Assembly: GCA_020081605.1 (NCBI GenBank)
Contig: JAHREC010000030.1
Coordinates: 992,001 to 1,056,000 of the forward strand
Reading direction: 5' to 3'
Length of the DNA: 64,000 nucleotides
Source of the DNA: Albifimbria verrucaria
Lineage: Eukaryota > Ascomycota > Sordariomycetes > Hypocreales > Stachybotryaceae
The notes beneath the pieces were generated by a model. That model searched no databases. It saw only the letters and a program-made list of their open reading frames with translations, and was not told the DNA's origin. The translations under genes were made by a program, and so were the position numbers. Shown piece after piece: positions 26,768 to 38,450 of the stretch (its first letter is position 1; every line of letters begins with the position of its first letter).

Positions 26768-27208
26768 CGACTGTTTATATGGCATTTAATTAAATGTATG
26801 TAGTTATTGTAAACCAAGTCTATAGGGAATTGGTAACGTTGATCAACACCTCAGAAGCGACCTCCTCGGTCGGTAATAAACATAACCTGTCAATTGTCCT
26901 GCTGCCTATATGGGTTCCCACTTCACATGCAAGGCTGCCCGAGATCAACAAGGTGACTATTGTATCACCTGCATCAGTGAACTGCGCCTCAGAATGTGTT
27001 CCTCGGTGCCCCGCATGACGAACCACATCAGCCTCAATTCAGTGTTCCCTGATCACCCTGATCAGGCACCGTACTGCTCAATCGGTCTTTGTCTTCATTC
27101 TTAATCTCCAGTCAAGTGACGAGTCTCCGTCTATTGCAATGAGTTCTGCTATACCAGAACACTAATGTCGAGCCTGCAAAAATACCCATCCGTGTCTGCG
27201 CCCCCTAC
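26768..27208. other. Intergenic, no gene seen
   Basis: Short AT-rich stretch before the NACHT-TPR gene; no open frame with recognisable content. It presumably holds that gene's promoter. Confidence 0.45.
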
Positions 27209-30200
27209 ATGGGACACAGCAGGCAATCGCTGGGGACCAGCTCAGCCACGTTGGAAGAGCTGATGGAATGCGTTAGAGAGCTGGAAAGAAACGATGCGAA
27301 AAGAAGTCGAAGCAGGCTCGTTAGCCAAAAAATCGCTCCTCTAGTGACATTCATTGAACGTTATGGGAAGGCCATCGACGTCTTCATTCAAGGCGCTGAT
27401 GGTGCGCTTACTATTCCCATATCCCTAGCATGGGGGCTTTTACGTATGGTGCTAGTGGTATGTACGCTCATCTCAGGGTTGACCAGGATATCTGAGATGC
27501 TCAACTCATGGATATAGAGCTCGGCGGCATTTTCCCAATATTTTCCAAAGATGTTGGACATGATTGAAAGACTGGGGGTTACGGTATCTATATACCAAGA
27601 CTACGAGGCGTTGTTCAATAAGGACAGCCGATTTGTCAATGCTCTATCGCAGGTCTACAACCAAGTAACAATTCTACTCCACAAGTCACAAAAGGTTTTC
27701 CAGAAACGAGGTAAGTCATGACGGCTGCTAGACCAGTTTACCCAAGAATCGCGTGTTACAAAACAGGAGAGAGAGCGACGGCTGTGGGAAGCCAGTTTCT
27801 TTAATATCCTCATCATTATGGCCTTCAAACTATTGCGCCGTCGAAACAAGTTCTCTGACATACTTTTTAGGTAGCCGTTTCTTGATCCGATTCCTTTGGG
27901 CATCATTTGAGTCAGACTTCCAAAATGAACTTGATGATTTGGCGCGACTGCTCTCAACACTGGACCAGGAAACAACACTTGTCCACCGGAAGGATGTCCA
28001 CGGAGCACTAACAAGAATAGAAACACTCGCAAGTAAGGAGCGGTGTAACTCCATCATGTCTACTGATGCAAGGAAAAATATCATGGAGTGGCTGGCACCT
28101 CTAGACAGCGAGAGCTACTACATCCGAACATTGCGACAGAGGGTTCACGGCACTGGTGATTGGTTGCTACGTGCCCCGACCTTTCAAGATTGGGCCTCAG
28201 CACGCGTCAGTCCAGTCCTATGGATTAAAGGTGACCCAGGCACAGGAAAGACGACAATATCTACGACTGTCATTGAGTATCTAAGGGCAACCAAGCGCCC
28301 GGTAGCCTTCTTTTTCTGTGATAGACTAGAGGGGCGCAAACGGGATGCAATCACTCTCTTCAAGACGCTTATGGCTCAGATCTGCTCACAATCCGCTGAA
28401 GTCCCGTTGGCTCTGTCTGAGGCGTACGAGCTTGGGAAAACATATGGCAGACGTCGCCTCTCAATCTCCGATTCTCCAACCAATCTCATTGAGTGTGTCC
28501 TGGATGAAACTACTGGCCTTCACATCATAATTGATGGGCTTGACGAGTTGGAGGACGCGACGGAAGTCTTTAAGTTCGTTCGTAATTGCTCTCACCCTGG
28601 CTCCCGTGTTCGAATACTTATCCTGAGTCGCGATCTGCAACGAATTCGCACCGACATGAGCCCCTTCCCTACCATCACTCTCGATGTTGAACAGATGAAG
28701 GATGATGTGCGGGCCTTTGTATCAGAAGCAGCGACAAGACTCCCGGTTCAGGACCCCGTCTTTCGCGAATCCATCATTTCGCGAGTCTCTCAAAAAGCTG
28801 ATGGCAAATTTCTGTGGTCACGATGGGTTATGGAATCGCTCGTCAATTCAGTCTCTTTGCCTCACCTCATGGCACTCCTCGACGAAGTTCCACAAGGCCT
28901 TTCCGCCGTATATGCCGATTACCTAGCAGAATTGGCAAAGAAGGACCAGCATGTTCAAGATTTAGGAGTCACGCTGCTCCAATGGGTCTGTTGCAGCAAA
29001 CGTACACTATCTGGAGAAGAGCTTCAGTTTGCGGTCGCCAAGCATGATGAACATACGCAAGGCAAGGGGACGCCAGTTGTACCCTTTCTGCCCGTCCTGA
29101 TTGAGCTGGGTCATCCTCTTGTCATTTATCAACATGATCAGGATCGATTTCGTTTGCAACATCTTTCAGTGCGCGAATTTCTCCTTGATTCCAACCGACG
29201 AGATGCTCTCCCGCCTGCTTTACACAAGTTTCTCGTTGATGAAGGTGTCGCTTCTCGTAAGCTCGCAGATAAATGTCTCTCATGTCTATCAGAAACTCCA
29301 AATCCACACACCAAGAAGCCACCTCCTCTTACTCCATATGCAGTTCGCTACTGGTGTGAACATGTGGTACAAGCTCCGTGGGCGAGCGACCTACAAGCTG
29401 CTGTTCAGCAGTTCTTGCAAGATGAGGAGAGACGCCGGTCTTGGTTAGCCGACTTGCTCCTCCAGGATGGCCGGGGTTCTCATTGCAATCCATGCTTCGG
29501 CTACAAAAGCAACTTACGGACTGGATGGTAACTAATACTACCAACACGACTGGGGTTACTGACACTCAACCCAATGGTCTGCCATCGGATTGGGCGGATG
29601 ATACCCTGGCAATTTTGTTGCAGGTGGACGAAGGAAAATTCGGAAAAATAGAGCCTCCTCTCAGTTATTTCGAAAAGCTCATGGTCATTCGTGACTTGGC
29701 TCGGATGCTCAAGCAGGCAGACCGGGTTCAAGCCGGTATAGCAAGGCTGGAAGCTTGTCTTCACAGTCCGAAACCCAATGTCGGCATTGAGCAAGTCTGG
29801 ATCATGAACGCATTAGGGATTCTATACAGCCAGTGTGAGGAAACAGGCCACTCAATTGTGCTACATAATCGTGCCCTGATCATGCAAGAAGCAACACTGG
29901 GCCCTTCCAACATGGAGACGATGTGGACAATCAACGAATTAGGGCGTATGCATCGACATCTGGGAGACTTTGCTGGTGCGACTGCCCGGCACCAACAAGC
30001 ACTTACCGTGCTCAAATCTATCCTACCATCGGATCATCTTGAGATAGTTTGGACCGAGTGCACCTTGGCTCGAGCTTTGCGTAAGCAAGACAAGCATAAA
30101 GAAGCGCTAGTTTTGCACCAAAGAGCCCATGATGTTTATAGTCGGGTACTGGGGCATGAGCATGCGCATACCCTCTGGACTTTAGGTGACATTGCTCAAT

Positions 30201-30493
30201 GTCTGAGAAGCCTGGGTAGGCTAGAAGAATCAGAGGAGTACCACAGACGAGCCCTAAAGGGCCGAAGCAAGGCCCTTGGTCCTGAGCACCCAGACACCCT
30301 GTGGACAATTAATGACCTTGGGGTGGTGTTGGATGAGCGAGGCAATCTAGAGGAAGCTCTGACACTACAACAGCAAGCTCTTGAGGCCCAGGAGAGAGTA
30401 TTAGGCAGTGAACATCCCCATACAAAATGGACAAGAAATATATTGGATGAGTTGAAGGAGCGGCAAGCTATTAAAATAGCATGTGCGGCTTGA
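27209..30493 (+). CDS. NACHT-TPR STAND protein (fungal NLR-like), DUF7708-type N-terminus
   Basis: About 1021 aa. The N-terminal domain (residues about 25-190: KIAPLVTFIERYGKAIDVFI, FPKMLDMIERLGVTV, SRFLIRFLWASFESDFQ) resembles the DUF7708 domain that precedes fungal NACHTs. The NACHT ATPase follows, with Walker A in LWIKGDPGTGKTTIS (near residue 267), Walker B in HIIIDGLDELED (near 365), and a later RLQHLSVREFLLD winged-helix-like segment. From about residue 785 there are roughly five kinesin-light-chain-type TPRs (LGPEHPDTLWTINDLG, LGSEHPHTKWTRN). Exons are 27209-27457, 27518-27710 and 27871-30493. One base is missing in the G4 run at 29473-29476; restoring it joins NACHT and TPR and gives 1022 codons including the stop. 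Fungal members act in allorecognition and probably innate immunity; the role here is inferred. Confidence 0.85.
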
Positions 30494-31057
30494 CATATTT
30501 GTCGCCAACTATGCTTGGACAATATGACACTGGCTGGCTAGCCGCTGTCTAGGAAGGTTACATAGTTAGCTTTTATTCGTGTCTTAAACTTTGCAAGACA
30601 GTACATGATCTCAAAGAACTTGGCGTATCTTTAGCGTGAGTTTGGTTATTTTTCTTTGGCACAGTCTTATCATTCTTTAAATATTACAAGTGGCTTGAAG
30701 TTCTTCAATTCATGGACTGTAAGTCGTAGGCCATTGAAAGTCTTTTAGTTGTCAAATCAGGCACCTAGCTTCTCAATCACTTGGTTGTTAGTCGTGACTT
30801 CGTGGGATCAGACCAGTGGCAGCTTCTGACCCAGCAATATGGTTGCTGACCAGGAGTGAGAAGCGAAACAGCTTCGCACGACTAGCAATCGGATAAATTC
30901 TCTCGATGCCTTGTTCTTCTTAACATAATTAGGCTTGTTCATCTTCTATTTCGTTATTGAGTTGAAGGAATAAGGTAAGGGCTGTAATGCACGATGGCAT
31001 CAAAAGGATCTCGCCAAACGAGATCACGACACAGGAGGGCAAAAGACAAAAACAGAA
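30494..31057. other. Intergenic between NLR gene and 5S cluster
   Basis: T-rich DNA with no coding frame. Just outside the first 5S gene the minus strand reads TTTCTGTTTTTGTCTTTT, a T-rich Pol III terminator. Confidence 0.5.
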
Positions 31058-31176
31058 ACATACAACAGCCGGTATTCGCTGGTCGTCACCGACCCAACTA
31101 CTAATCTGCCTCTTACAAGGTTAACTTGGGGAGAGCGGACGGGATCCCGTGCTTTCTTGTAGATATGGTCGTATGT
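31058..31176 (-). rRNA. 5S ribosomal RNA, copy 1
   Basis: 119 nt. The minus strand starts ACATACGACCATA and ends GCTGTTGTATGT, the complementary ends of fungal 5S rRNA (helix I), and contains GATCCCGTCCGCTCTCCCC, TAGTAGTTGGGTCGGTGACG and ACCAGCGAA, the internal control region and loop sequences. Helix II is TCTACAAG with CTTGTAAGA, fully paired with one bulged A. A T-rich Pol III terminator follows. The end assignments rest on comparison with remembered Neurospora 5S sequence. Confidence 0.93.
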
Positions 31177-31257
31177 GGTGGAGTTGTAAGGATGTGGGCA
31201 CTATGATCCCTCGCCCAACAACCACCACGCAAAACACAAGACCAGCAAAAGAGAATT

Positions 31258-31376
31258 ACATACAACAACCGGTGTTCGCTGGTCGTCACCGACCCAACTA
31301 CTAATCTGTCGCTTACTTGCTTAATTAAGGGAGAGCGGACGGGATCCCATGTTTTCAAGCAGCTATGGTCGTATGT
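31258..31376 (-). rRNA. 5S ribosomal RNA, copy 2
   Basis: 119 nt, same orientation, 200 bp from copy 1 start to start. It shares the ends and the internal control region but differs at many stem positions. Helix II is GCTGCTTG with CAAGTAAGC, again fully paired (one G-U) with a bulged A. The terminator T run is short (CTCTTTTG). Confidence 0.9.
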
Positions 31377-31444
31377 GGCGAGATGGGCGACGAACAACAC
31401 CTATCATTGCAATACCATCATGATGGTAGTTGAAGCAAAAAGAA

Positions 31445-31563
31445 ACATACAACAGCCGGTGTTCGCTGGTCGTCACCGACCCAACTACTGATCTGCCGCT
31501 CACGAGGTTGACTAGGGGAGAGCGGACGGGATCCCGTATTTTCTCGCGGCTATGGTCGTATGT
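31445..31563 (-). rRNA. 5S ribosomal RNA, copy 3
   Basis: 119 nt, same orientation, 187 bp from copy 2. It is the GC-richest copy: helix II is GCCGCGAG with CTCGTGAGC, paired with one bulge. It is followed on the minus strand by TTTCTTTTT, a good Pol III terminator. It differs from copy 1 at about 13 of 119 positions, mostly in stems. Confidence 0.92.
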
Positions 31564-32501
31564 GATGGACGCTCAAGTGTAAGTTGCCTAAGAGGAAGGC
31601 TCCGGGTGTCAGTTCTGATGGAAGATATCCAAAGCGGACGGCTTCTTGGTTATGTTCGAGTATTCTGCTACGATCAGACTCCGGGTTTGTTAACTTGTGT
31701 CACGGTTGCACGCTAGACATTGATGATCCACCGTGGGTCTTTGGCAGACGGATGCTCGAGGTTGATAATGGATAGTGGAAGCAATCAATTGACATAGGAC
31801 ATCTATGAAGCTGAATCCATACAGAGGCCGTGTCAATATTGTCGAGTTGATGCGATGCAAAGTAGTATACAAATCTCTTTGTCTATTCTAGCCTTCGCTT
31901 TAGTCGTTGCTATAGGGGACAACATACGAGTTCCCAAGCGTGGCAAGTCTATGATTTGAACAAAGATCAAATATCACGAGTTTATGCTAGATGCTGGCCG
32001 AGGAGAGAAACTTTAGGCGCTCAAGCAGGGCGCTGCGGGAGTTGAGATGCTGACGAACATCTAAGAAGATGCAGAGACTACAGAGCTTCCACGGAAGCTT
32101 AGAGGCTATTATTATGTTTTTTTCTTTCATTTCTTACACAGAGAAACCAAATACCATTGTGCTTTGGTAGGCATGAAAAAAAATAGCTGAAATGATGGCA
32201 GTTGTCAAATGGTGCCTCGTCACTTCGCCATCACTTGGCTCACACCCGAAGAGCACCAGCATGTTAGCAGCAGCTCACCAAAACGGCTGCTCAGCAACAA
32301 ACAGCTGCTGCCAGTTTTCTCTCTGTTCAATCTCTCTCTCTTTTCACTCTCCCTTCACTCTGCCTCCTCCTCCACTCCTCTCTTCTCTTCTTCCCTTAAC
32401 ATTTGCTCTTCGCACAGTTGCATCACTTGGATGAGGCATCACATCAGCGACCACTGCCCACAGTCAACTCCCGCTCATCTTCGATGTAACTGCTCGTCAT
32501 C
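31564..32501. other. Intergenic, upstream of the ZNFX1-like gene
   Basis: Contains the upstream flank of 5S copy 3 and, at 32320-32400, a CT-rich tract (CTCTCTCTCTTTTCACTCTC) typical of a fungal promoter/5' leader just before the ATG at 32502. No other gene seen. Confidence 0.5.
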
Positions 32502-35500
32502 ATGGATGACTACCGAGGAGACAGAGACCCGTTTGACTCCGTGTCGGGCAAATCACCTTGCAAACAGTTCACCTCGACAGGCAGTTGCAGCTATGGTGAT
32601 AGCTGTCGGTTCTCACACGTCTTGGAGAAGCGTAAGCCAGCAAAACACTACCCTAACGACTCCAAAGCACGCCTCTTACATCAAGACTGGCTTGCTTCTC
32701 TGAGCAGGCAGAGTACTGCGATCAAGAAAGCATGGCCGAAAGCTTTGGAAGTCCTCAGCGGAGACCACCCGGAGATCCACCAGGTGGTGGCAAAAGACCT
32801 CGTCGACGACAACGCGTTGAAACTCATACTGTTAACCACATCGATTGAAGCTACCAAGCCGTTGAGCTCTTCCGCCAACCTGATAAAGGCAAGGGACTTT
32901 CTCCAAGTCATCACTCATCCAGCGCTGCTGGACTGTCTGGCAGTCGATTCGTACATCGGAACGTTATACAGCTTCATATCCGGGAGCAATGGCACCCGAG
33001 CCATCAACTACCTTGCTCAGATTGTTACCTGGCTTCAGAACGACGATGTACCCGATTCCACTGATGAACACTTTTCTAACGGAACTGAGCAAATGACTTC
33101 ACTAATGTTAACGGCACTTCTCGAGCTTCTACGAAGAGAGAGGCGAATGGCTTTCAACGACGACTTGCCTCCCTCTTTGCCAGCCTTCAGAAGTTCGCAA
33201 AAGAAATTTCCAGCTCTGAGCTAAACAACCGTGTCGTCGCTATGAAACAAATGCTCCAGACAGCCACGTCCAATCAGTCCACGCCACTGCAAGACATCCT
33301 CGCCAAGTCTACGGCTCTGACGCAGCCTATTTTTCCCATGCAGCTTGATGGTCCAGGTACCCGTCACGACAATGACCACGAAAACATCTCGGATATTAAG
33401 ATATTTCCAACCGTCGACGAGATACTATGCAATCACACTGAATATCTCCCAAGCACCGGTTTTCACCGACCTCACTTCCTTGAAAACACTATCCAGCGCT
33501 ACTTCGACACGCAGTTCCGGTTGCTGCGACACGACATCTTTGGCCCGTTGAAGGATGATCTTGCCAGCCTACTGCGCAAACTCGAAGCTGGGATGCCCCA
33601 GAGCAATCTCGCTCACCAGTCTGGCCAGGCTTGGACTTACATCTACACGGATGCCACCATTGACCGTCTGTACCCCAACAAGAAACAAGGTCTCCAAGCC
33701 GAAATATCGTTTTCAGCTCCACGACGGTTGTGGGCAATGACCAGGCGCGAGAAAGAACAGTGGTGGGACAGATCGCCCCGGCTTGATGAAGGAGGCCTGG
33801 TCTGCTTCGTCGCTTTCACTGACAAGGGCCCGCATGTCCTGTTCACTACGGCTACTGCCAAGGATGTTCGCAAGGAAAAGGATGATGTTCGCCCCTCTCT
33901 AATCTCCAATCCACCCGTTGTCGCAGTAGATCTGGCCACACACAGCCCAGAAGATCTCCAGACAATGGTGCAGCTTTTCAAGGATGAAGTCAAGGGTGCG
34001 CTTGTGGATGTACCAAATCTCATACCCGCCACGTTTATGCACATTCTACGCAATCTCCAGGAGATGAAAGAAGCAGGAGAGTTAGCTTTCGCTCGCTGGG
34101 TTGTTCCACTCGATCATACAGGAAAGAAAGGCACGCATAAACGGAATCCGCCGCCGCCAGCTTATGCCCAGAAAGCTGGGTTTTCTTTTCACTCGAGTCC
34201 ATAACAAGCAAGAAATTGTCCATTACTCCCACCAAGCCTGAAACGATCGATGTCGCTGCAATCGTGGAAGCCACCGGGTTGGATAAAGGACAAGCAGAAG
34301 GGCTAGTCGCTGCTCTGACCCAAGAGTACGCTCTTGTACAAGGACCTCCTGGGACAGGCAAGTCATATCTTGGTGTGAAGCTGGTCCAAGTCCTCGTCAG
34401 CAACAGAACCCAAGCTCAGCTGGGGCCCATCATCGTCATGTATGCTATCGCTCGAGGCCCTCCGCCAGAACTCACTGACGTTTTGTAGATGCTATACAAA
34501 CCACGCTCTCGATCAGTTCCTTGACCATCTCATCTCCGCCAAAGTTTCAGGCATAATCCGAATTGGTGGGCAGAGCCGCTCTCCCTCGTTGACCTCGAAA
34601 AATCTCCGCGTTGTGAGCCAAGACACCCCGCGCACACGAACCGAGAGTCTAGAGCTACGCGAAGCCTATGGAAAACTGGATTCTTGGCCAAATGAGGCCG
34701 ACGCCCACTTGAAGACACTGGATCGAGCTTATGGTTGTCAATGCGGTTCATGGGAGACTTTGGGGCGGTTCCTAGACAGAGAACACCCTAATATTCATGA
34801 GGGACTCCTTCAACTAGTGAAGTATGATTCAAAGCTTGGCTTTCATGAGGGGTACTTACGCGGTATCTACACTGACCCCATTAAAAAGTGGCTAGGTGGA
34901 AATGATGCCTCAAACTCCAAGGATACTACTTCGCTCGCAAGCTCAGACACCGAGCTAGAAATCGAAGACATCATCGAAAGAGCCGAAACTGACATCCACG
35001 CCCTCTCACAGAGTGAAAGAAAGGCCTTGGTCAAATACTGGTTGCAGGAGGTACGGGATGAAGCCGCTGAAAAACTCTTCTTGCTCACCAAACATGCCAA
35101 TGGGCACCGAAACCGCATCAATGCGGTACATGATGAGATCAACAGACGCACCCTTCTCGAAGCATCCATCATTGGCTTGACGACCAGTGGACTTGCGAGA
35201 AACTTAAAGGTGATTAAACGACTGCGCTCCAAGGTGATAATCTGCGAAGAGGCCGGCGAGGTCATGGAGCCATATCTTGTGTCCGCCTTTATGCCAGGGC
35301 TGGAACATTTCATACAAATTGGCGACCATCGCCAGCTGCGACCTCAAATTCGCAACCATGATCTTAGCGTCGAAGGTCCAAGGTCCCAAGAATACCAGCT
35401 CGACAGAAGCCAGTTTGAAAGGCGTGCACAGGGCGAACCCGGTATGGCCCCGATCAGTGTGACTCAGCTCAACGTCCAGCGCCGGATGAGACCTGATATA

Positions 35501-38450
35501 TCGAAATTGATTCGACAGAGGATTTATCCGGGCCTACAAGACCACGAGAGTGTCAAGAATCTTCCTGCGGTGGTGGGAATGCGAGAGAACGTATTTTGGT
35601 TGAACCATGAACACCTGGAGGACAAGGCGATAGACCAGCATCGCATGAAGTCTCACAGCAATGCGTGGGAGGTCACAATGACAAAAGCGCTCGTCCAGCA
35701 CTTTATTCGACAGGGCTGCTATGATCCAGTTGACATCGCCGTCTTGACGCCTTACACGGGTCAACTCCAGAAGCTCAACATCCTGTTCAGCGAGGAGTAC
35801 GACGTCATAATCAGCGATCGCGACAAGAAAGCTCTTGCTGAAGACGGTTTCGTCTGTCGGAACAAAAAGAAAAACCCTAAGGATGATAAGAGTCCGGCTG
35901 ACAAAGATATGCCTTTAGTCGAGAAAAGGACCCTCATGCAATCCTTACGCTTGGCCACAGTCGACAACTTCCAGGGCGAGGAAGCGAAGATCGTCATTGT
36001 GAGCCTCGTCAGATCTAACCCCGAGCTCAAAGTAGGCTGTCTCCGAACAGAAAACCGCATCAATGTCCTAGTCAGCAGAGCGAAGCACGGCATGTACTTG
36101 ATAGGCAATGCCGACACGTACGACAATGTTCCCATGTGGTTGGATATCCACAACCAGCTGCTTGACATGAACGCAATTGGAAAATCACTGCCTCTGTGTT
36201 GCCCACGACACCCCGAGACAACTATCTCATGCGCGACCCCAGATGATTTCCTACGATATGCTCCGGATGGGGCTGCGCCTTGCCTTGCGACCGGCGATTG
36301 ACTCTCTGTGGCCATAAATGCCCATCCAAGTGCCACGCGGATACTGTTCACGATGCGTTCGTGTGTCTACAGCCATGCGCTCGTCTGCGGGCAACTTGCT
36401 CTCACACGTGCCCGAAGCTATGTGGCAACGAATGTGGTCCTTGCTTGGTAATGGTTACCGTCAAACTTGATTGCGGACATGACGCCAAGATGAAGTGTCA
36501 TGAACTGGAGGATCTCGCATCGTTCGAATGCGGTACACTAATCAAAAAGACGGTTCCAGGTTGCCAGCATGAGGTCAAGGTCACCTGTCATACTGATGTA
36601 ACTTCGAAGGGCTTCAATTGCAAAACATCTTGCGCCGAACCACTCCCTTGCGGGCACCAGTGCAAGGGATCTTGTGGTAAATGCCGGAGCGCAAACAGAC
36701 ACGAGTTTTGTTACAAGATATGTGGACGGCGATTCAACACATGCAGCCATACTTGCCCCCGGCCATGCCATCCTGGTAAAGAATGCCCGCCTTGCATGCG
36801 AGATTGTGAGGTCAAATGCTCACATTCAAAGTGCACACTCAAGTGCCACGATCCCTGTGCACCTTGCATAGAGCCATGCAATTGGGGTTGTCCGCACCAG
36901 GGCACTTGCAGTATGCCATGCGCAGCACCGTGCGACCTTCTCCCTTGCGACAAACGCTGCAGCTTCAAATTGCTGTGTGGGCATCAGTGCCCAAGCTTTT
37001 GCGGAGAGATATGTCCCGAGGGATATTGTCAGGTCTGCAACAAAGAGAGGCGAAATGATCGCGTCGACCTGCTAGAGTTCAAAGAATACCACGAGATCGA
37101 CCTGGACGAAACACCAATTGTTGTGCTCGGATGTGGCCACTTTTTCGTATCAGAGACACTTGATGGCCTGGTCGGCATGGAATCGGTTTACAAGAAAGAC
37201 GCCCAGACCGGTTTCTACAATGGCTTGCGCGATATCTCCTATGGTCAGATGGCAGAAGGGATGCCGTCTTGCCCTGACTGCAAATGCCCTATCCGTCAAT
37301 TCGCAACCAAACGGTACAATCGAGTCATCAACCGAGCTGTCATGGACGAGTCGCTCAAGCGTTTCCATATAGCTACAAATGCGAAACTCGAACCTCTGAG
37401 AAGCCGCTTGGTTGGCCTAGGAGATGAGTTAGCATCCTCACGGCAAGCAACTATAGTCACTCTGAGGGATGCACCAGCGAAACACTCCGTGCTGTTCAAT
37501 CGCTGGACAGTGGCTCAAGGCCTCGAGAAAGCCATCAAGAATCTGCGGCTGAGAACGCTGAGTGAGGCATACCCTCTCAAGAGAATTTCCGATGCCGTTA
37601 TATATTGCCACAAAGTCAAAGAACAAGAGGGTCTTTTGAACAAGCCTAACATACAGGCGACCCAGACTCTACCACGTGAGCCGGTGTCGGATCATGTGTT
37701 GAGCCTAACAGCCCGCCTACTTGAGCTCATGGTGCAAGACGTATATCTGACGGATATGTGCGCGGTACTTCAAGGGATCGGATCCAAAGAGCGCCCTATG
37801 AGTTGCACAGAAGTCGAAAACTGTCTCAAAAAACACGGTCTGCATTGCAAAGGACTCGATAAGTTTCTAAGCGAGTGTACTTCGTTCATCGAACAAGCGG
37901 AGGTATCTAAGATGCCACGACTTGTTATCAAAGGGATCATATGTTATGCCCGACTCTCAAACTGGGCACAGGTAGCTGGCGTCACAATTGTCTCTACCCT
38001 CGAAGAGCCAGTTAAGGATAAAAGAGGCGACGAATCCCAGAGATACCTGCAAAGGACCTCATTGAGCGTGCGTTTGAGTTGGTTGAGCAGCTCGGTGCTC
38101 CTCAAGATATGCAACCATTGGTCGAAGAGCTACAGAGATTAAAGGAAGGTACCAAGTATGAGAATGTCTCGGCCGAAGAACTCGCTTCCATCAAACTTGC
38201 CATGGTGAGCGGCTCCAGAGGCATAGCCACTCATTCTGGTCACTGGTATAACTGCGTGAATGGCCACCCGGTATGTAATTTCTGCTTCGATGAAGAAACT
38301 TTTACTAACTTTCCACAGTTTGCAATTGGCGAATGCGGAATGCCTATGGAGGAGGCGACTTGTCCGGAGTGTGGTGCTCACATCGGAGGCCGTAACCATA
38401 GACCTGTAGATGGTGTCACAAGAGCCCGAGAGATGGAGGATGAAGATTAG
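32502..38450 (+). CDS. ZNFX1-like helicase: CCCH finger, SF1 helicase, NF-X1 fingers, RZ finger
   Basis: About 1951 aa, close to animal ZNFX1 in size and order. Residues 20-39 form a CCCH finger (C-x8-C-x5-C-x3-H). A UPF1-like SF1 helicase follows: Walker A VQGPPGTGKSYLG (near 615), IICEEAGEVMEPYL (motif II), IGDHRQLRPQI (III), VDNFQGEEAKIVIVSLVRS (V) and NVLVSRAKHGMYLIGN (VI). About residues 1250-1510 are NF-X1-type Cys-rich repeats (CGHKCPSKCH, CSHTCPRPCHPGKECPPC). The C-terminus carries an RZ-type finger (HWYNC-NGHP/FAIGECGMPME/CPECGAHIGG). Introns: 34440-34488 (just before CYTNHALDQFL) and 38271-38318. One base is missing at each of 33183-33184, 34181-34184, 36269-36272 and 38036-38038; restoring four gives 1952 codons including the stop. 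Fungal relatives act in small-RNA and heterochromatin pathways; the role here is inferred. Confidence 0.9.
38271..38318 (+). other. 48-nt stop-free intron inside the RZ zinc finger
   Basis: GTATGT donor, TACTAAC branch point and CAG acceptor, all near perfect; 48 nt, no in-frame stop. Splicing gives NGHP|FAIGECGMPM, the RZ consensus. Retention inserts VCNFCFDEETFTNFPQ, with two extra cysteines, into the finger. Confidence 0.85.

Noticed and set aside
27719..27721. In-frame TGA that would truncate the NACHT-TPR protein
   Set aside because: It lies inside a 160-nt interval with a perfect GTAAGT donor and a CTGAC branch point before TTTTTAG; removing it restores a continuous domain.
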